64,000 bases of DNA from Gari tellinella (lineage: Eukaryota; Mollusca; Bivalvia; Cardiida; Psammobiidae): contig OV277862.1 of the NCBI GenBank assembly GCA_922989275.2, forward strand, positions 16,473,543-16,537,542, given 5' to 3'. The position numbers and the translations under genes are program-made. The first letter of the stretch is position 1. Each line of letters starts with the position of its first letter. A model generated the notes under the pieces. That model worked only from the letters and a program-made list of their open reading frames with translations, did no database searches and was not told the origin of the DNA. Positions 1 through 10,483 of this stretch are shown one piece after another.

Positions 1-126
1 GACATGTCATAGGCATCATCTTTACAAGACAATTCCAAAGAGATGTCACAAGACAGGACAAGATGGAGAAATAAATAATAATTGAAATTTTGAGAATCTG
101 ACTTACGACGTCACAATAATTGTCGA
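1..126. mobile_element. HP-H foldback MITE, right half cut by window edge
   Basis: The stretch contains the core motif ATTCCAAAGAGATGTCAC and then the outer arm running to GACTTACGAC. Both are seen in the full HP-H copies at 3979 and 26816. The left half lies outside the window. Confidence 0.6.
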
Positions 127-397
127 AAGACATTTCGTAAGACTAGCCCCAGAGCTCTAGATAACTTATCATAAGGTGGGTATTTCAAATACTAATACTA
201 TCATTCTTTTAAATGTTTTCATAGACGATTGTAATGAGTAGTCACAACATATGAATTCATATGAATTCCCTAATCTCTGAAAGCTTGAAACAAATTTTCT
301 AGGTCTTGTCAGCTCGTCCTGCATGCTTTCCCCCATTGCCTATTGCACAGGGTGAGTGCATTTTGGGGTTTGCCTTCATTGTCTTTCATGCAAGACT
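127..397. other. Intergenic or intronic, no feature seen
   Basis: AT-rich sequence with a direct ATGAATTCAT doublet near 250. No coding exon or repeat family was recognised. Confidence 0.4.
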
Positions 398-590
398 CAG
401 GGCTCCAGATAAGAGGGGGTAAACTGCACAAATCCAACATTTTCTCACTTATTTAAGCATCAAATCCTATGGTGTTACTACTCGTTAGAATCGTCTCGAA
501 GAGACGATTCTAATGAGTAGTGACACCATAGGGTTTAAAGCAGAAATAAAGATTTTAGTTTTTGAAATACTCACCTTATCTGGAGCTCTG
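398..590. mobile_element. HP-F foldback MITE
   Basis: The ends are CAGGGCTCCAGATAAG and its complement. The centre is a perfect palindrome built on ATTAGAATCGTCTC, flanked by ACTACTCATT arms. A second copy in inverted orientation starts 60 bp further on. Confidence 0.8.
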
Positions 591-650
591 AAGACTATAG
601 TGATAGAATTTTTGATGCCTGACTTTACAAACAGTTTGAATACATTGGAT

Positions 651-843
651 CAGGGCTCCAGATAAGGTGAGTATTTCAAAAACTAAAATCTTTATTTCTA
701 AATTAAACCCTATGGTGTCACTACTCATTAGAATCGTCTCGAAGAGACGATTCTAATGAGTAGTAACACAATAGGATTTGATGCTAAAATAAGTGAGAAA
801 ATGTTGAATTTGTTCAGTTTACTCCCTCTTATCTGGAGCCCTG
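651..843. mobile_element. HP-F foldback MITE, inverted relative to the previous copy
   Basis: Same ends and core as the copy at 398-590, read in the opposite order. The small open frames crossing it on both strands come from its palindromic symmetry and are not genes. Confidence 0.8.
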
Positions 844-1270
844 ATTGGATGCAGATTTTGTATTTGATCAGTATTCCCACTGTTTGTGACTCTAACCAGA
901 TATCTGCAAATACTGAAGAGAGGGCTAATTCCAACAGATGACCGACATACATTCAGTGTTCTATACCTCTAAACAATAAGACCCATTATCTTCATTAATC
1001 TGGTCATTTTTCAAACATTTCCTATCTCCCCCAGAGGTGACACTGGTATCCGGAGTGTAAATCCATCATCCATGGTCTGATCAATATGAACATTTGTTTT
1101 CCTTTCTTATTATCTAATTGGTGCCGTCTTCTGTTGCCTTTTTCCTGCTTCAGATATACAACTTCAATTATCTCTTTCCAATAATGTACTTGGCAGCAAT
1201 GTACTGTACAACCAAGGCAGGATGTGTGAAACTGGTTTTTATTCAATATTTAATAATATTTGAGTCAATA
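844..1270. other. Non-repeat stretch with two splice-acceptor-like tracts
   Basis: On the plus strand, pyrimidine tracts end in AG near 1034 (CCTATCTCCCCCAG) and near 1163 (TTTTTCCTGCTTCAG). The sequence after the second is open for about 40 codons but AT-rich, and no convincing donor follows. It could be an exon relic. I do not call a gene. Confidence 0.25.
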
Positions 1271-1690
1271 GTTTAGCCTTTTCCCCCATAGTCTACAGAT
1301 TAAGTACTGAAGACAAATATGGGTGCTTAAAGCAGGATGGAAGTAAAGCAGAAAGCTCCTGAAGGAGCTTTCTCAGTTTCCGCTGTAACTTTCATCTTGC
1401 TTTAACTCTTTCCTCCCTGAAACTTAAAATGGACAATTCCAGTTTCCATTTGAGTCTAGTCCATTTCTGACTTTTTAGGGTTGTTTTTGTCAATGTTTTG
1501 CATTATAACAAACAGTATTGACCCAGATCAGAGGGCTCCATAAGGAGCCCTCTGATCTGGGTTTTCACTGTTTGCATAGGACAAGTGCACTTTTCACATG
1601 TATACTGTTTGAAAAGGATGCCTATATGCGGGACTAGGGTTCAAAGGTTTAAGCTACCATCTTTGTTGTACACCATATTCAGGTAATATC
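1271..1690. mobile_element. HP-A element interrupted by an HP-B insertion
   Basis: HP-A sequence (CCCCCATAGTCT end, core TTAAAGCAGGATGG) runs to 1405 and resumes at 1649 with the usual GCTACCATCT arm. Between them lies HP-B (1406-1648) flanked by TTAA on both sides. The intact HP-A junction, GCTTTAAGCTACC, is seen in other copies, so this is a true nested insertion. Confidence 0.75.
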
Positions 1691-1904
1691 TGATAATGTG
1701 GTGTAAAAGTTAAAGACATCATTGGAGGAACTTTTAAGTTTCCTTGCTTTGCTCAAGGGAAGCGGTTAACACTAATTTGGCTATAATATAATGATTGCCT
1801 GCAATTTAACCTCTAAATATTCAGCAGCTTTTTACTCTGCATAAACTGTATGTAATAAATTGAAGATGGAGGATTATAATATTGACAGCAGTAAGCAGCT
1901 AAAG
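1691..1904. other. No feature seen
   Basis: AT-rich sequence without a coding or repeat signature that I could recognise. Confidence 0.4.
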
Positions 1905-2297
1905 CTGGGCTCCAGATAATAGAAAATAAACCAATTGTTTCCTTGTTTTCTCCTTAAAGTTAAACCTTCACCAAACCCTATGTTGTGCCTACTCATAAAT
2001 CATCACAAGGTGACAGTTCTAATAAGTGGTCGCATCACAGGTTTTGCCAGACACATCATGATTGTAGTACAGTAGAACCTCTCTATTACGACTACTAAAA
2101 AGAAGGCTAATTGTGTGTATAAAAGACAGGTGACAGCTTAAAGCAATGTGAAAGTGAAACAGAAAGCTCCTGTAGGAGCTTTCTGTTTCACTTTCACATT
2201 GCTTTAAGCAGTCACCTGTATTAAATGACTAATATTTGACACATTTTAGTGGTCGTAATAAAGAGGTTCTACTGTACATCACTTTATCTGGAGCTCT
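1905..2297. mobile_element. HP-F element with a nested HP-E element
   Basis: A diverged HP-F copy (GGGCTCCAGATAA to TTATCTGGAGCTCT) contains HP-E at 2070-2274. HP-E begins CAGTAGAACCTCTCTATTAC, ends with the complement, and is flanked by TA at 2068-2069 and 2275-2276. The HP-E core is a near-perfect palindrome of TTAAAGCAATGTGAAAG type. Confidence 0.8.
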
Positions 2298-2358
2298 AAA
2301 TAAGTATTAATATGTTGGAATTAAGTGGTTTGTAGAAGAGGAAGTGGTTTGTACTCAC

Positions 2359-2471
2359 CGACAAGGACTGGTTCATGTTGTAGTTGGCCAGGTTATAGCC
2401 CGTCTTTGTAGTCTTCTTCCAGATCTGCTCCTCAAGTGCCTTGTTCAGATGAGCATTCACAAGGAAGCACT
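2359..2471 (-). CDS. Gene 1 internal coding exon
   Basis: On the minus strand an acceptor ending TTTTCTATAG precedes an open 113-nt exon, which ends at a strong donor, TCG followed by GTGAGTAC. Two bases complete a codon begun upstream; 37 codons follow and the exon ends in phase 0. The peptide begins CFLVNAHLNKALEEQIW and continues to NYNMNQSLS. Codon use is clearly protein-like and GC is higher than in the flanks. I do not recognise the family. The phase fits a first exon at 9205-9181 (MGKNASKH), giving an intron of about 6.7 kb filled with MITEs. Downstream exons lie below 2359 or outside the window; none was identified. It is an exon with high confidence, with unknown function. Confidence 0.75.
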
Positions 2472-2559
2472 CTATAGAAAATAAAACAAAATGCTATAAA
2501 CCAAATACAAATACATTGTATATCAAAACTCTCATCTTAACAACAATACTACAACAATA

Positions 2560-2795
2560 CTTTGTCAAAATTTTTAGTTTTGGAATTGCTATGGCAACCA
2601 AAATCGTGCAATTTGGACAAATTTTGTAAAGAAGAAATGAAGGAACAGCCATGTTAAATTTCACAAACTTGGTGTGACTAATCATTAGAACCATTTCTTC
2701 AAGATGATTATTATTGTAGTCATACCATACAGCTTGGTCAAGTTGGTACAGACATTAAGATTTTGAATTTTGAAATACTCCCCTTATCTCCTGGA
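2560..2795. mobile_element. Diverged HP-F copy
   Basis: Recognisable blocks are CTAATCATTAGAACCATTTC, TCATACCATA and GAAATACTCCCCTTATCT, in HP-F order, but the palindrome has decayed. Confidence 0.45.
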
Positions 2796-2848
2796 TCATC
2801 ATGTCATTGAAAACATATATGAATGAACATAGACAGACCAATACTTAG

Positions 2849-3096
2849 TTAACTTATCACCCCATAAATATGCCCTTTTATGCCTTTAATTTATTCCTCC
2901 ACTGAAGAAAATATGGTAGTTCCACTTTATACAGTCATGTACATGAACCATTAAGAAATATATTCTAGCAGATGGTAGCTTTAAGCAGGTTGAAAGTAAA
3001 GCATGCACATTTAGGCGCATTCTGCTTTACTTTCAAGCTGCTTTAAGTGGTCACTTATTTTCAAAACTAGAAAGTTTGAACAGGATATGGGGTTAA
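2849..3096. mobile_element. HP-A foldback MITE
   Basis: TTAA stands at both ends. The arm carries GCCTTTAATTTATTCCTCC, and the core is AGCAGGTTGAAAGTAAAGCA with its complement. It lies in the gene 1 intron. Confidence 0.75.
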
Positions 3097-3435
3097 GGGA
3101 AGTCTGGGTTAAACATATAGACAAATGTTACACTCAAACACAGAGCATTTGGCCATAATAATACTCTACATGAGCAACATAAAACAAGAAAATATATAGA
3201 CAGGAAAAGCATGTAATTGGAAAATAAAATCCCTTGGGAACAAAACGCTTTTCATTTTCTCTTCATAAAATCATCCTCAGCCATATCAAAAATTGATTAA
3301 ATTTGACTTTTACAGTCTTGGGAGCATTTCTAACTGAAAATTGAGATTGAAATATTCGAAGGTGCTGAAAATTTCAGATATGAAAATATATTCCCTAGCT
3401 AGCTGGAGTTGATAATACAATAAACTTTGAATAAA
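3097..3435. other. Intronic, no feature seen
   Basis: AT-rich sequence between two MITEs. No exon signal was found on either strand. Confidence 0.4.
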
Positions 3436-3630
3436 CAGGGCTCCAGATAAGAGGGAGTATTCTGAACAAATGATCCAACATTTTCTCATTCATACAGCAC
3501 CAAATCCTATGGTGTTACTACTCATTAAAATCGTCTCTTCGAGACGATTCTAATGAGTAGTGACACCATAGGGTTTAAAGCAGAAATAAAAGTTTTAGTT
3601 TTTTAAATACTCCTCTTATCTAAAGCCCTG
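3436..3630. mobile_element. HP-F foldback MITE
   Basis: CAGGGCTCCAGATAAGAGG end, perfect CGTCTCTTCGAGACG apex, and a diverged right end TCTAAAGCCCTG. Confidence 0.8.
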
Positions 3631-3791
3631 AATAAAGAATTGTGTATATGTATTTGATTTGACTCCCAATTATTTTTTAAGTACTATTCACGATTGTACT
3701 GATACAGATTTTAATCTTCCCAACCTTAAAACTTTGTCTGCTAAAATATTGTCTGCTTAAAAGTAACCAAATTAGATATCCACCTTAGGCT

Positions 3792-4310
3792 TTAACCCTT
3801 TACCCCTGCTTCTAGTTTTGAAGACAGTTGACCCCTTACCTTAAAATAAAGCAGGTTGAAAGTAAAGCAGAATGTGCCTAAAGGCACATTCTGCTTTACT
3901 TTCAGTCTGCTTTAAGCTATAATCAGCTAGGATATAGAAAATATTTCTTATGGTACAAGTAACATATATAATATACTAGGGCCCCGTTTCATAAAACTTT
4001 GTACGACAAAAAAGGTTGTAAGTCAAAACTTTAAATTTTATACATTTTACCGGTAATATTCCTGAATTCTCTATCTAATCCTGTCTTGTGACATCTCTTT
4101 GGAATCATCTTTTCAAGCAATTCCAAAGAGATGTTACAAGACAGGATTAGACGGAGAAATGAATAATAATTGAGACTTTTATAATCTGACTATCTACACC
4201 TTTTGTCGTACAAAGTTTTATGAAACGGGCCCCCAGACTGTATAAATTGAACTATTTCCTTCAGTGGAGGAATAAATTGAAGGCGTGTAAATCTGTCTCT
4301 ATCCAGACTT
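3792..4310. mobile_element. HP-A element with a nested HP-H element
   Basis: HP-A starts at a TTAA and carries the core TTAAAGCAGAATGTGCC type palindrome. It is split at 3979-4234 by HP-H, whose ends are GGGCCCCGTTTCATAAAAC and its complement and whose core is an ATTCCAAAGAGATG hairpin. HP-A resumes after the insertion with GACTGTATAAATTGAACTAT, matching uninterrupted copies. Confidence 0.75.
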
Positions 4311-4514
4311 CCAGCAATGTGTTAGTCTAGTCCATTTATGACTTTTAAGGGTTGTTTTTGTCAATGTTTGACATTATGACAAACAGTGAAGACCCTGATC
4401 AGAGGGCTCCTTTCAGAGCCCTCTGATCTGGGTCTTCACTGTTTGTCATAGGACAAGTGTACTATTCACATGTACACTTTTTGAAAAGGACGCCTATAGG
4501 GTTCAAAGAGTTAA
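4311..4514. mobile_element. HP-B foldback MITE, left end missing
   Basis: Core AAACAGTGAAGACCCTGATC with an AGAGGGCTC apex, then the usual CATAGGACAAGTGTAC arm, ending at TTAA. It abuts the decayed right end of the HP-A element before it. Confidence 0.7.
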
Positions 4515-4743
4515 GTTATCATAATGATATATATGCCCTGCATGTTACACTGAGTCAAGAGTATGTTATGTACTATATATTTAGTACTCATACCTATAAC
4601 AATTAAAATCTTGTATAGGAGGAAAGAAAAACTCATGAACACTTGGCTTCGATAGACAGTCCCACAAAAGCACTTATGTGAAACTAATTATGAATGTGAT
4701 TAACAAATTTCTTTATCCTGCCATACTAGTATTTACAGTAAAT

Positions 4744-4942
4744 CTGGACTCCAGATAAGGGGAGTATTTCAAGAACTAAAATCTTTACTTCTGCATGAAA
4801 CCCTAAGGTGTTACTACTCATTAGAATCGTCTCTTCGAGACGATTCTAATGAGTAGTTACACCATAGGGTTTGGTGCTGAAATAAGTGAGAAAATGTTGG
4901 ATATGTTCAAATTACTTCCTCTTACATTTGTATCTGGAGCCC
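4744..4942. mobile_element. HP-F foldback MITE
   Basis: The end CTCCAGATAAGGGGAG, the ATTAGAATCGTCTC palindrome and the TATCTGGAGCCC end are all present. Confidence 0.75.
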
Positions 4943-4976
4943 TTTTTCTGCTCTATTCAGAAACTCATTAACCCCT

Positions 4977-5395
4977 CAAATTCCAAATGGACACTTCCAA
5001 TTTCCAATTAGTGCTTTCTTACACAGAAGTGCCTTTTATTGCAAGAAATCAAACATTTTCTCACTTATTATAGCACCAAATCCTATGGTGTTACTACTCA
5101 TTATAATCGTCTCTTTGAGACGATTCTAATGAGTAGTGACACCATAGGGTTTAATTCAGAAATAAAGATTTTAGTTTTTGAAAAACTACCCTTATCTGGT
5201 GGTCTGTATACAGTCATGAACATGTACCATAAGAAATATTTTCAATATTCTATGAGATGGTAGCTTAAAGCAGGCTGAAAATAATTTAATAAAGTAGAAT
5301 GGGCCTTAAGACATACGTAATTCTGCTTTACTTTCAATCTGTTTTAAGTGATCACCTGTTTTCAAAACAAGAAAGAGGCTATGGGTTGAGGTTTA
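4977..5395. mobile_element. Patchwork of HP-B, HP-F and HP-A fragments
   Basis: 4977-5015 is an HP-B left end (TTAACCCCTCAAATTCC). 5050-5206 is HP-F with the CGTCTCTTTGAGACG apex. 5207-5395 is an HP-A half with the core AAAGCAGGCTGAAAATAA. No gene lies here. Confidence 0.6.
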
Positions 5396-6050
5396 AGGGC
5401 AAGGCTAGTTCATTTTTTACTGTTTATCTAATATAGATGTTTTTGCATATTATTACCAAATTTTAAACACCGCAGACCCAGATCAAACTGAAAGAGCTCC
5501 TTTTATAGAAAGGTAAAGATGTTACTATAAGAGAGGGTTACCATACATTCGTTGGATTGACTGCATATAACAACATTCACATGCACTGCCATGCAAAGCT
5601 TGAAAGTACATAAAAAGTTAAAACAACTTTGCTTACATTCCATGTTAGCCAGAAACAATACCAAGTGTATCAATTTAACCCATTACTCCATCTATAGCCC
5701 TTTTCTTAACTTTTGAAGATAGGTGGTCCACCAAACATGTAGAAGAAATTAGAAATCTGACATCTAAAACTTGTTTGTGTTGGGAGTTTTTTAGCTTATC
5801 CCTTTTATCTGAAACCCTGCCAAATATGTGTCGAATGTGTTGTTATAACTGATGGATAAATTTACAATACAAAGCTATGTGTGAAATTCGCTTTCAAAGT
5901 TTGACAAGTTCACAAAACAGATTGTGTCTTTATCAGGAACTTAAAGCAATGAAATGGTGCCATTGATTAATCCCTTTTCAAGGATATGGCATTTCACATT
6001 TTGACCTTTCTTTCAATCACAGTAGAAACTGGTGTGTGTTTGTTTTTCAT
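5396..6050. other. Intronic, mostly decayed repeat
   Basis: Faint HP-B traces occur near 5490 (GCAGACCCAGATCAAACTG) and faint HP-A ends near 5690. No exon was recognised. Confidence 0.35.
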
Positions 6051-6319
6051 TTAACCCATTACTCCATAACTATACCTTTTAACGCTTTTACTTTACTCCA
6101 TTGAAGAAAATTGTTCCATATATTGTAATACAGTCATACATGTACCATAATAACTTATCAATTTTTTTTCATATCCTAGCGGATGGTAGCCTAAAGAAGG
6201 CTGAAAATAAAGCAGAATGTGCCTTCAGGCACATTCTGCTTGATACTTTCAACCTCCTGTAAGTAGTCACTTGTCTTCAAAACCAGAAACAGACTATTGT
6301 ATTGGGCAAAGGGTTTTAA
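6051..6319. mobile_element. HP-A foldback MITE
   Basis: Starts at TTAACCCATTACTCCATA. The hairpin apex is GTGCCTTCAGGCAC. Ends near GGGTTTTAAA. Confidence 0.75.
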
Positions 6320-6588
6320 ACCCTATACTGTAGTGTATACATGTACAGGTCTGTATTTAGGATTCTGTCTAGTACAAACAGTTTGGCTCCCAGACCTGCG
6401 GCCCCAGAAAGCACTGAACCTACATATATATTCGCTGTATTTATCATTTTATGGACTAAAGGGATCTATATAGGCAAATGGTTACATGATCAACATTGCT
6501 GACACTTTACCAATAAGGCAAACAAATTTATTAAAGTTATATTATTATATCAAATACAAATCTGATTTGTTACTGATCAGCGAGTTAC

Positions 6589-6627
6589 CTTGGTTTGTGG
6601 GCAATTGCGATTCACATGGCCGATGGA
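6589..6627 (-). CDS. Possible 39-nt gene 1 microexon (strand ambiguous)
   Basis: On minus, ACATAACAG precedes 39 nt and then an AAG|GTAACT donor. Its phases fit between the exons at 9205-9181 and 2471-2359, adding a peptide like HRPCESQLPTNQ. The pyrimidine tract is weak. On plus, 6579-6661 is also open and protein-like (ELPWFVGNCDSHGRW), with an acceptor TTGTTACTGATCAG and a donor CAG|GTACAG. Only one strand can be right, and transcript data would decide. The call is tentative. Confidence 0.25.
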
Positions 6628-6801
6628 CTGTTATGTATAACACATACAACCGGAACATTCAGGTACAGTAGACGAGGCATGAAATAAAATCAAAGGGAAA
6701 AAAAGAAAACATATTAACAACATAAAAACACTGCAACCAAACTGAATAGGGATACCGGTACACTCATGCATAACATACAATATTTAATACAAAATTACAC
6801 C

Positions 6802-7042
6802 TTAACCCATTACTCCATAAGTGATAACTATTAACTACACCTTTTTATGCCTCTAATTTATCCTTCCACAGAAGAAAATAGTTCCAATTTATACAGTTGT
6901 AAATATTTAACATTAGAAATAATTTCTATTGAGAAAACATTTCTTTAAATTCTTATGACACAATAATATTCATCACTATAAATTGCAACAATTTTTTTCC
7001 ATGGAGGAATGAATTAGAGGCGTAAAATGGGTAATGGGTTAA
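6802..7042. mobile_element. Coreless symmetric HP-A derivative
   Basis: TTAACCCATTACTCCATA at the left mirrors GTAATGGGTTAA at the right. Both arms are of the GGAGGAATGAATTAGAGGCG type. The usual AAAGCAGG hairpin is absent, so the element looks like two right-hand arms joined. Confidence 0.6.
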
Positions 7043-7101
7043 AACTTTATTCTTATGAACATGCATCATGCACTTTGTAATTGTACATCCTGTTTATCCT
7101 C

Positions 7102-7359
7102 TTAACTCATTGAGCTCTTAGTGATCATATATGCGTCCTTTATCAAATGTGTACCTGTGAAGAGTACACTTGTCCTATGCAAACAGTGAAGTCCCTGATC
7201 AGAGGGCTCCTGCAGGAGCCCTCTGATCAGGGACTTCACTGTTTGGCATTTTCTAATTTATTACAAAAAACAATCCTACATAGTCTAAAATGGACCAGCC
7301 TTTATTGCAAACTGGAATTGTCCATTGGACGTTTCAGGGGATAATCAAAAATGGGTTAA
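7102..7359. mobile_element. HP-B foldback MITE
   Basis: TTAACTCATTGAGC at the left and a GTTTCAGGGG arm near the right. The core palindrome is perfect, with the apex CTCCTGCAGGAG. Near-identical core sequence occurs in the kinase-exon insertion at 53898-54140. Confidence 0.8.
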
Positions 7360-7649
7360 TTAAAAAACTTTATATCTGGTCTTATAGTGGAACAATAACT
7401 GGTTTGTTTGAGTTGGCAAAAAGAATGAGACTTTTTACAGAGAAATATTAATGATTCAGATTTAAAGGCATTCAAAACCATCAGAGTGTCACTCCTGGAT
7501 GACACTCGGCAGGTAAGATGAGTTACAAAGCATTCCTGTACTAGATGCAAAATGCAACAAATCCATTTTCTGCCCAGCCAGCACATTTCTCATTTAAAAA
7601 ACAAGAGACAAACACACACATAGTTCTCAATGTTAATTATTGTTTTTCA

Positions 7650-8056
7650 AATAGTACATTTGTCCTATGCAAACAGTGTGGACTCTGATCATTTTGTAAT
7701 ACATTGTAGAAAACATCCCTAGAAAGTCATCAATGGTTTGGTTTGTGTGTTAACTTAACATTCTTTTCTGCCATCTATGGACTAATTAGATGCCCCAGAG
7801 AGAGGCAAACCAGGGTGTGATGCCCTACTATTATTATTTACAGAGTTCTCTGGTTCTTTTAGATGCCTAGTGTAAAGCTCTGAGTCTGATACATCGGACC
7901 TCGGTTTATAAAGTCTGATCTGAACTCACGGCGCCTGGTAGTGGTGCCGCAGTCAAGTATGCTACCACTGGACCACGTCCGCCCGTTATGTCATCAGTGG
8001 ACTACCAGTTATTGGAAACTGGAATTGTCCATTAACAGTTTCAGGGGTAAATGAGT
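7650..8056. mobile_element. HP-B element interrupted by a SINE
   Basis: HP-B sequence (GTCCTATGCAAACAGTG) enters from the left and resumes after 7998 with GGAAACTGGAATTGTCC. The interruption is the SINE at 7785-7997. The HP-B palindrome itself is largely lost. Confidence 0.6.
7785..7997 (-). mobile_element. tRNA-derived SINE
   Basis: Read on the minus strand, the head contains a box A-like TGGTCCAGTGGTAGCA, an anticodon-arm-like TTGACTGCGG, and a decayed box B (GAGTTCAGATC). An AATAATAATAG stretch and a TGGGGCATCTAATTAG tail follow. The direct repeat TGGACTA stands at 7778-7784 and 7998-8004, which is a target-site duplication. It inserted into HP-B, whose intact copies carry AATGGACTAGAC here. 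Confidence 0.65.
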
Positions 8057-8687
8057 CAAGACTCAAATGTTCTTTAAATGTTCTTTTAATCATCTGAATC
8101 CCCCATTCTGAATTCTCGAAACTAAATTTCTGCCTTGAAAATTATAAAACAAAACTATAAAACTTAAAAACTTAAAAAGAATGATTTTGAGCTCAATACC
8201 AACAAGCAGACTGCAGTACAAAAAACAAGTGTGATAATTATGCGTATGATTATTTGTGTCAGTGCAATTATATCTTAACAAATTAGTCATTTGGTATGGC
8301 GAAGAATTACAAAACCGTTTAGAACTCAATACGCTAATTGCCAATTAACAGAATTTCCTTTGACTGTAAATATTTCCTATAGTTTATGGCGCCATTGACT
8401 CTATGATGGTATACAGCTTAACTTCAGAATCCTTTCCTATATGCAAATCTCAATCTGTCTAGTTACAGATTCATACTCAGAAATCAAGCACTAGCAAACA
8501 GGCCCAAACCAAGACGAAGAATTAGCACCATCAAATTACCTGTATAGATATAATTAAGTAATTGATCAAAACTTTTGATTCAAAAGTCAGTTTGTTTAGT
8601 TAACAGCAGAAGTCAAAACAAGTTGTATCACAAAAAGCAGACGACATGTAATTACATATTCCAGCCAAGCATGCATGCATGCATTTT
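8057..8687. other. No feature seen
   Basis: AT-rich sequence within the gene 1 intron. An 84-codon open frame on minus is low-complexity and lacks splice support. Confidence 0.35.
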
Positions 8688-8840
8688 CCAACAGTTTGAA
8701 TCCAGATTAGACGCCGAGTAACTCGGCGTCTGATCTGGATATAAACTGTTGTCACTCGTATCGACGCATTTCTAATTTGAAAATAAAGGAAGACAAATCT
8801 AGCAGACGACATTTTTATAAGCAGACGATGTTTCGGACAC
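8688..8840. mobile_element. HP-C/D-type hairpin element
   Basis: A perfect palindrome of AACAGTTTGAATCCAGATTA with a GACGCCGAGTAACTCGGCGTC apex region, followed by the AGCAGACGAC arm shared by HP-C and HP-D. Confidence 0.65.
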
Positions 8841-9180
8841 TGGTCGAACTGTAATGCAGACGAACTGACCATGCGTTTGGTCATTGGTCCATTCCTAGTT
8901 AGAGATGTGTAAAGCATGGGGCAGTGATAACACACACGATACATACATGATACAGGACGAAACGGAAAGAAAACTTATTTCTATAAAAAGCATGCACATC
9001 TATTTTCTGTTTACAGAACCAAACTTGAAGTGTTTACTCTTGTAATATGGCCCTAACGTCATGCAATATTTGATTACATCAACGAGAAAAACAACCCCCA
9101 TGTACACACTGATAGGAGTCTGTAGTCACTGGAGAGAGAAAGGCCAAATTTTTGACAACAATGTCCCATTGTGAGCTCAC

Positions 9181-9205
9181 CGTGTTTACTTGCGTTTTTA
9201 CCCAT
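9181..9205 (-). CDS. Gene 1 candidate first coding exon
   Basis: On the minus strand an ATG in good context (AAGATGG) opens MGKNASKH and runs 25 nt to a donor, CACG followed by GTGAGCTC. It ends after the first base of a codon, and the exon at 2471-2359 begins with the remaining two bases, so the reading frame joins. The MGxxxS start resembles an N-myristoylation signal, which would place the protein at a membrane; that is inference. A three-codon upstream ORF (ATG GAG GTG TAG) lies just 5' and could modulate translation. No transcript evidence is available. Confidence 0.4.
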
Positions 9206-9299
9206 CTTCTACACCTCCATGCCAGCTGTAATTATTTTTAATCCAAACTATGTAACTGTTTGTTAATCCAAATCACCGATTAAATTGCCGTACACGCGC

Positions 9300-9450
9300 T
9301 TTCTGTTTATTAATCCCGAAGAACGCGCAAAATAACACAACAATCCAGCACCGAACTCGGCCACTTTACACTCTAGTACAAGTTCGAGGGGCGGGGCGTA
9401 ATCTGATTGACAGTTCGGTGCGCTGTATTTCTAAGAGAGGGGTGTTGAGA
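9300..9450 (-). promoter_or_regulatory. Candidate gene 1 promoter with GC box
   Basis: GGGGCGGGGC stands at 9388-9397, followed by ATTGACAG. The surrounding 8.95-9.9 kb is GC-richer and nearly free of MITEs, unlike the rest of the window. It sits about 180 bp upstream of the candidate first coding exon on minus. No TATA box is visible. Confidence 0.35.
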
Positions 9451-9908
9451 CAAATTCTACGTTTCAAAATGATATTTCCAGATGTTAATGCACTTTTGGC
9501 AACGTGTCTTACTATTAGGTTGATATTCAATCTTTAAAATATCTTTAAAATTATACTGAAACCGCACAAATACGTATTTTCGTAATCACAGAACAAGACC
9601 ACCCCTCGTTCATACTAATAGTCGCGCGCACCTTGCCCGCTTTGTTACGTTTCATTGGAGCCGTTCATTCATTTACAATCTCTTTGATGTTCAGCGGCGA
9701 AATAATCATACTTACTACGGTAGTTAGATTAGACAGGATTTCAAGCTCTTTCGTATCTCTAGGCAAAAGACGTTTGTGTAATCAGTGTTAAAATTATTAC
9801 AAAGCATATTCATTGAAATTATCAGTATAAACTGATGGCGTAGATAATAATACTGTAAATGCCCCGTTAGGTCTAGCTAGTAGCTGTACCAGTGTATTAA
9901 GGCGGATA
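9451..9908. other. MITE-free stretch, no gene seen
   Basis: Upstream of the gene 1 promoter. No exon or repeat was recognised. Confidence 0.35.
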
Positions 9909-9910
9909 TA

Positions 9911-10263
9911 CAGTGTTCCCTCCCTACAACGGCCCTCCCAACAGCGACACCCTCCTTACAACGACCCTTGTCGCAGTTTCCTAAACAGGACAATTATGTC
10001 CAACCTATTCACGACTGCACTGTCGTCTGCTTAAAAGTGTCGTCTGCTGTTTTTCTCAAAGTTACATAATTTACATTTTGACAGAAAAAAAACTTAATGA
10101 CGAGTGACAAACATCTTTCAAGAATTCAGACCAGACGCCGCCTTACGCGGCGTCTGATCTGGATTCAAGATGTTTGCAAAATTCGCTCCCTATAACGACT
10201 CCCTCCGAACAACGCACACATTTTTTGTCTTCCGTTGATTGTCGCTGAAAAGAGGGATGGCTG
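9911..10263. mobile_element. HP-D foldback MITE
   Basis: Ends are CAGTGTTCCCTCCCTACAAC and complement, flanked by TA on both sides. The core is GACGCCGCCTTACGCGGCGTC with ATCTGGATTCAAGATG arms. Open frames across this family are artefacts. Confidence 0.8.
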
Positions 10264-10483
10264 TAGCATAGTTATAGATTAAATCGATGAATTCTAAATA
10301 ACGCACATCATTTTTGTCTAATTAGGTAAATTGATTAGAAATAAATAGAACTTCTTGAAAAAAGCATGGTTGTAACAATAAATCAGGGACATTCTGCTTA
10401 ACTTTCAACCTGCTTTATGTAATCGCCCTTGAAAAATAGAAAATCTTGAAATCTTAGGATTTTTCAAGATCAACTTATGGCAG

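Noticed and set aside
1022..1246. Minus-strand frame with HTSCLGCTVHCC and possible exons near 1.1 kb
   Set aside because: No acceptor on minus (purine-rich upstream), and the phase does not follow from the exon at 2359-2471.
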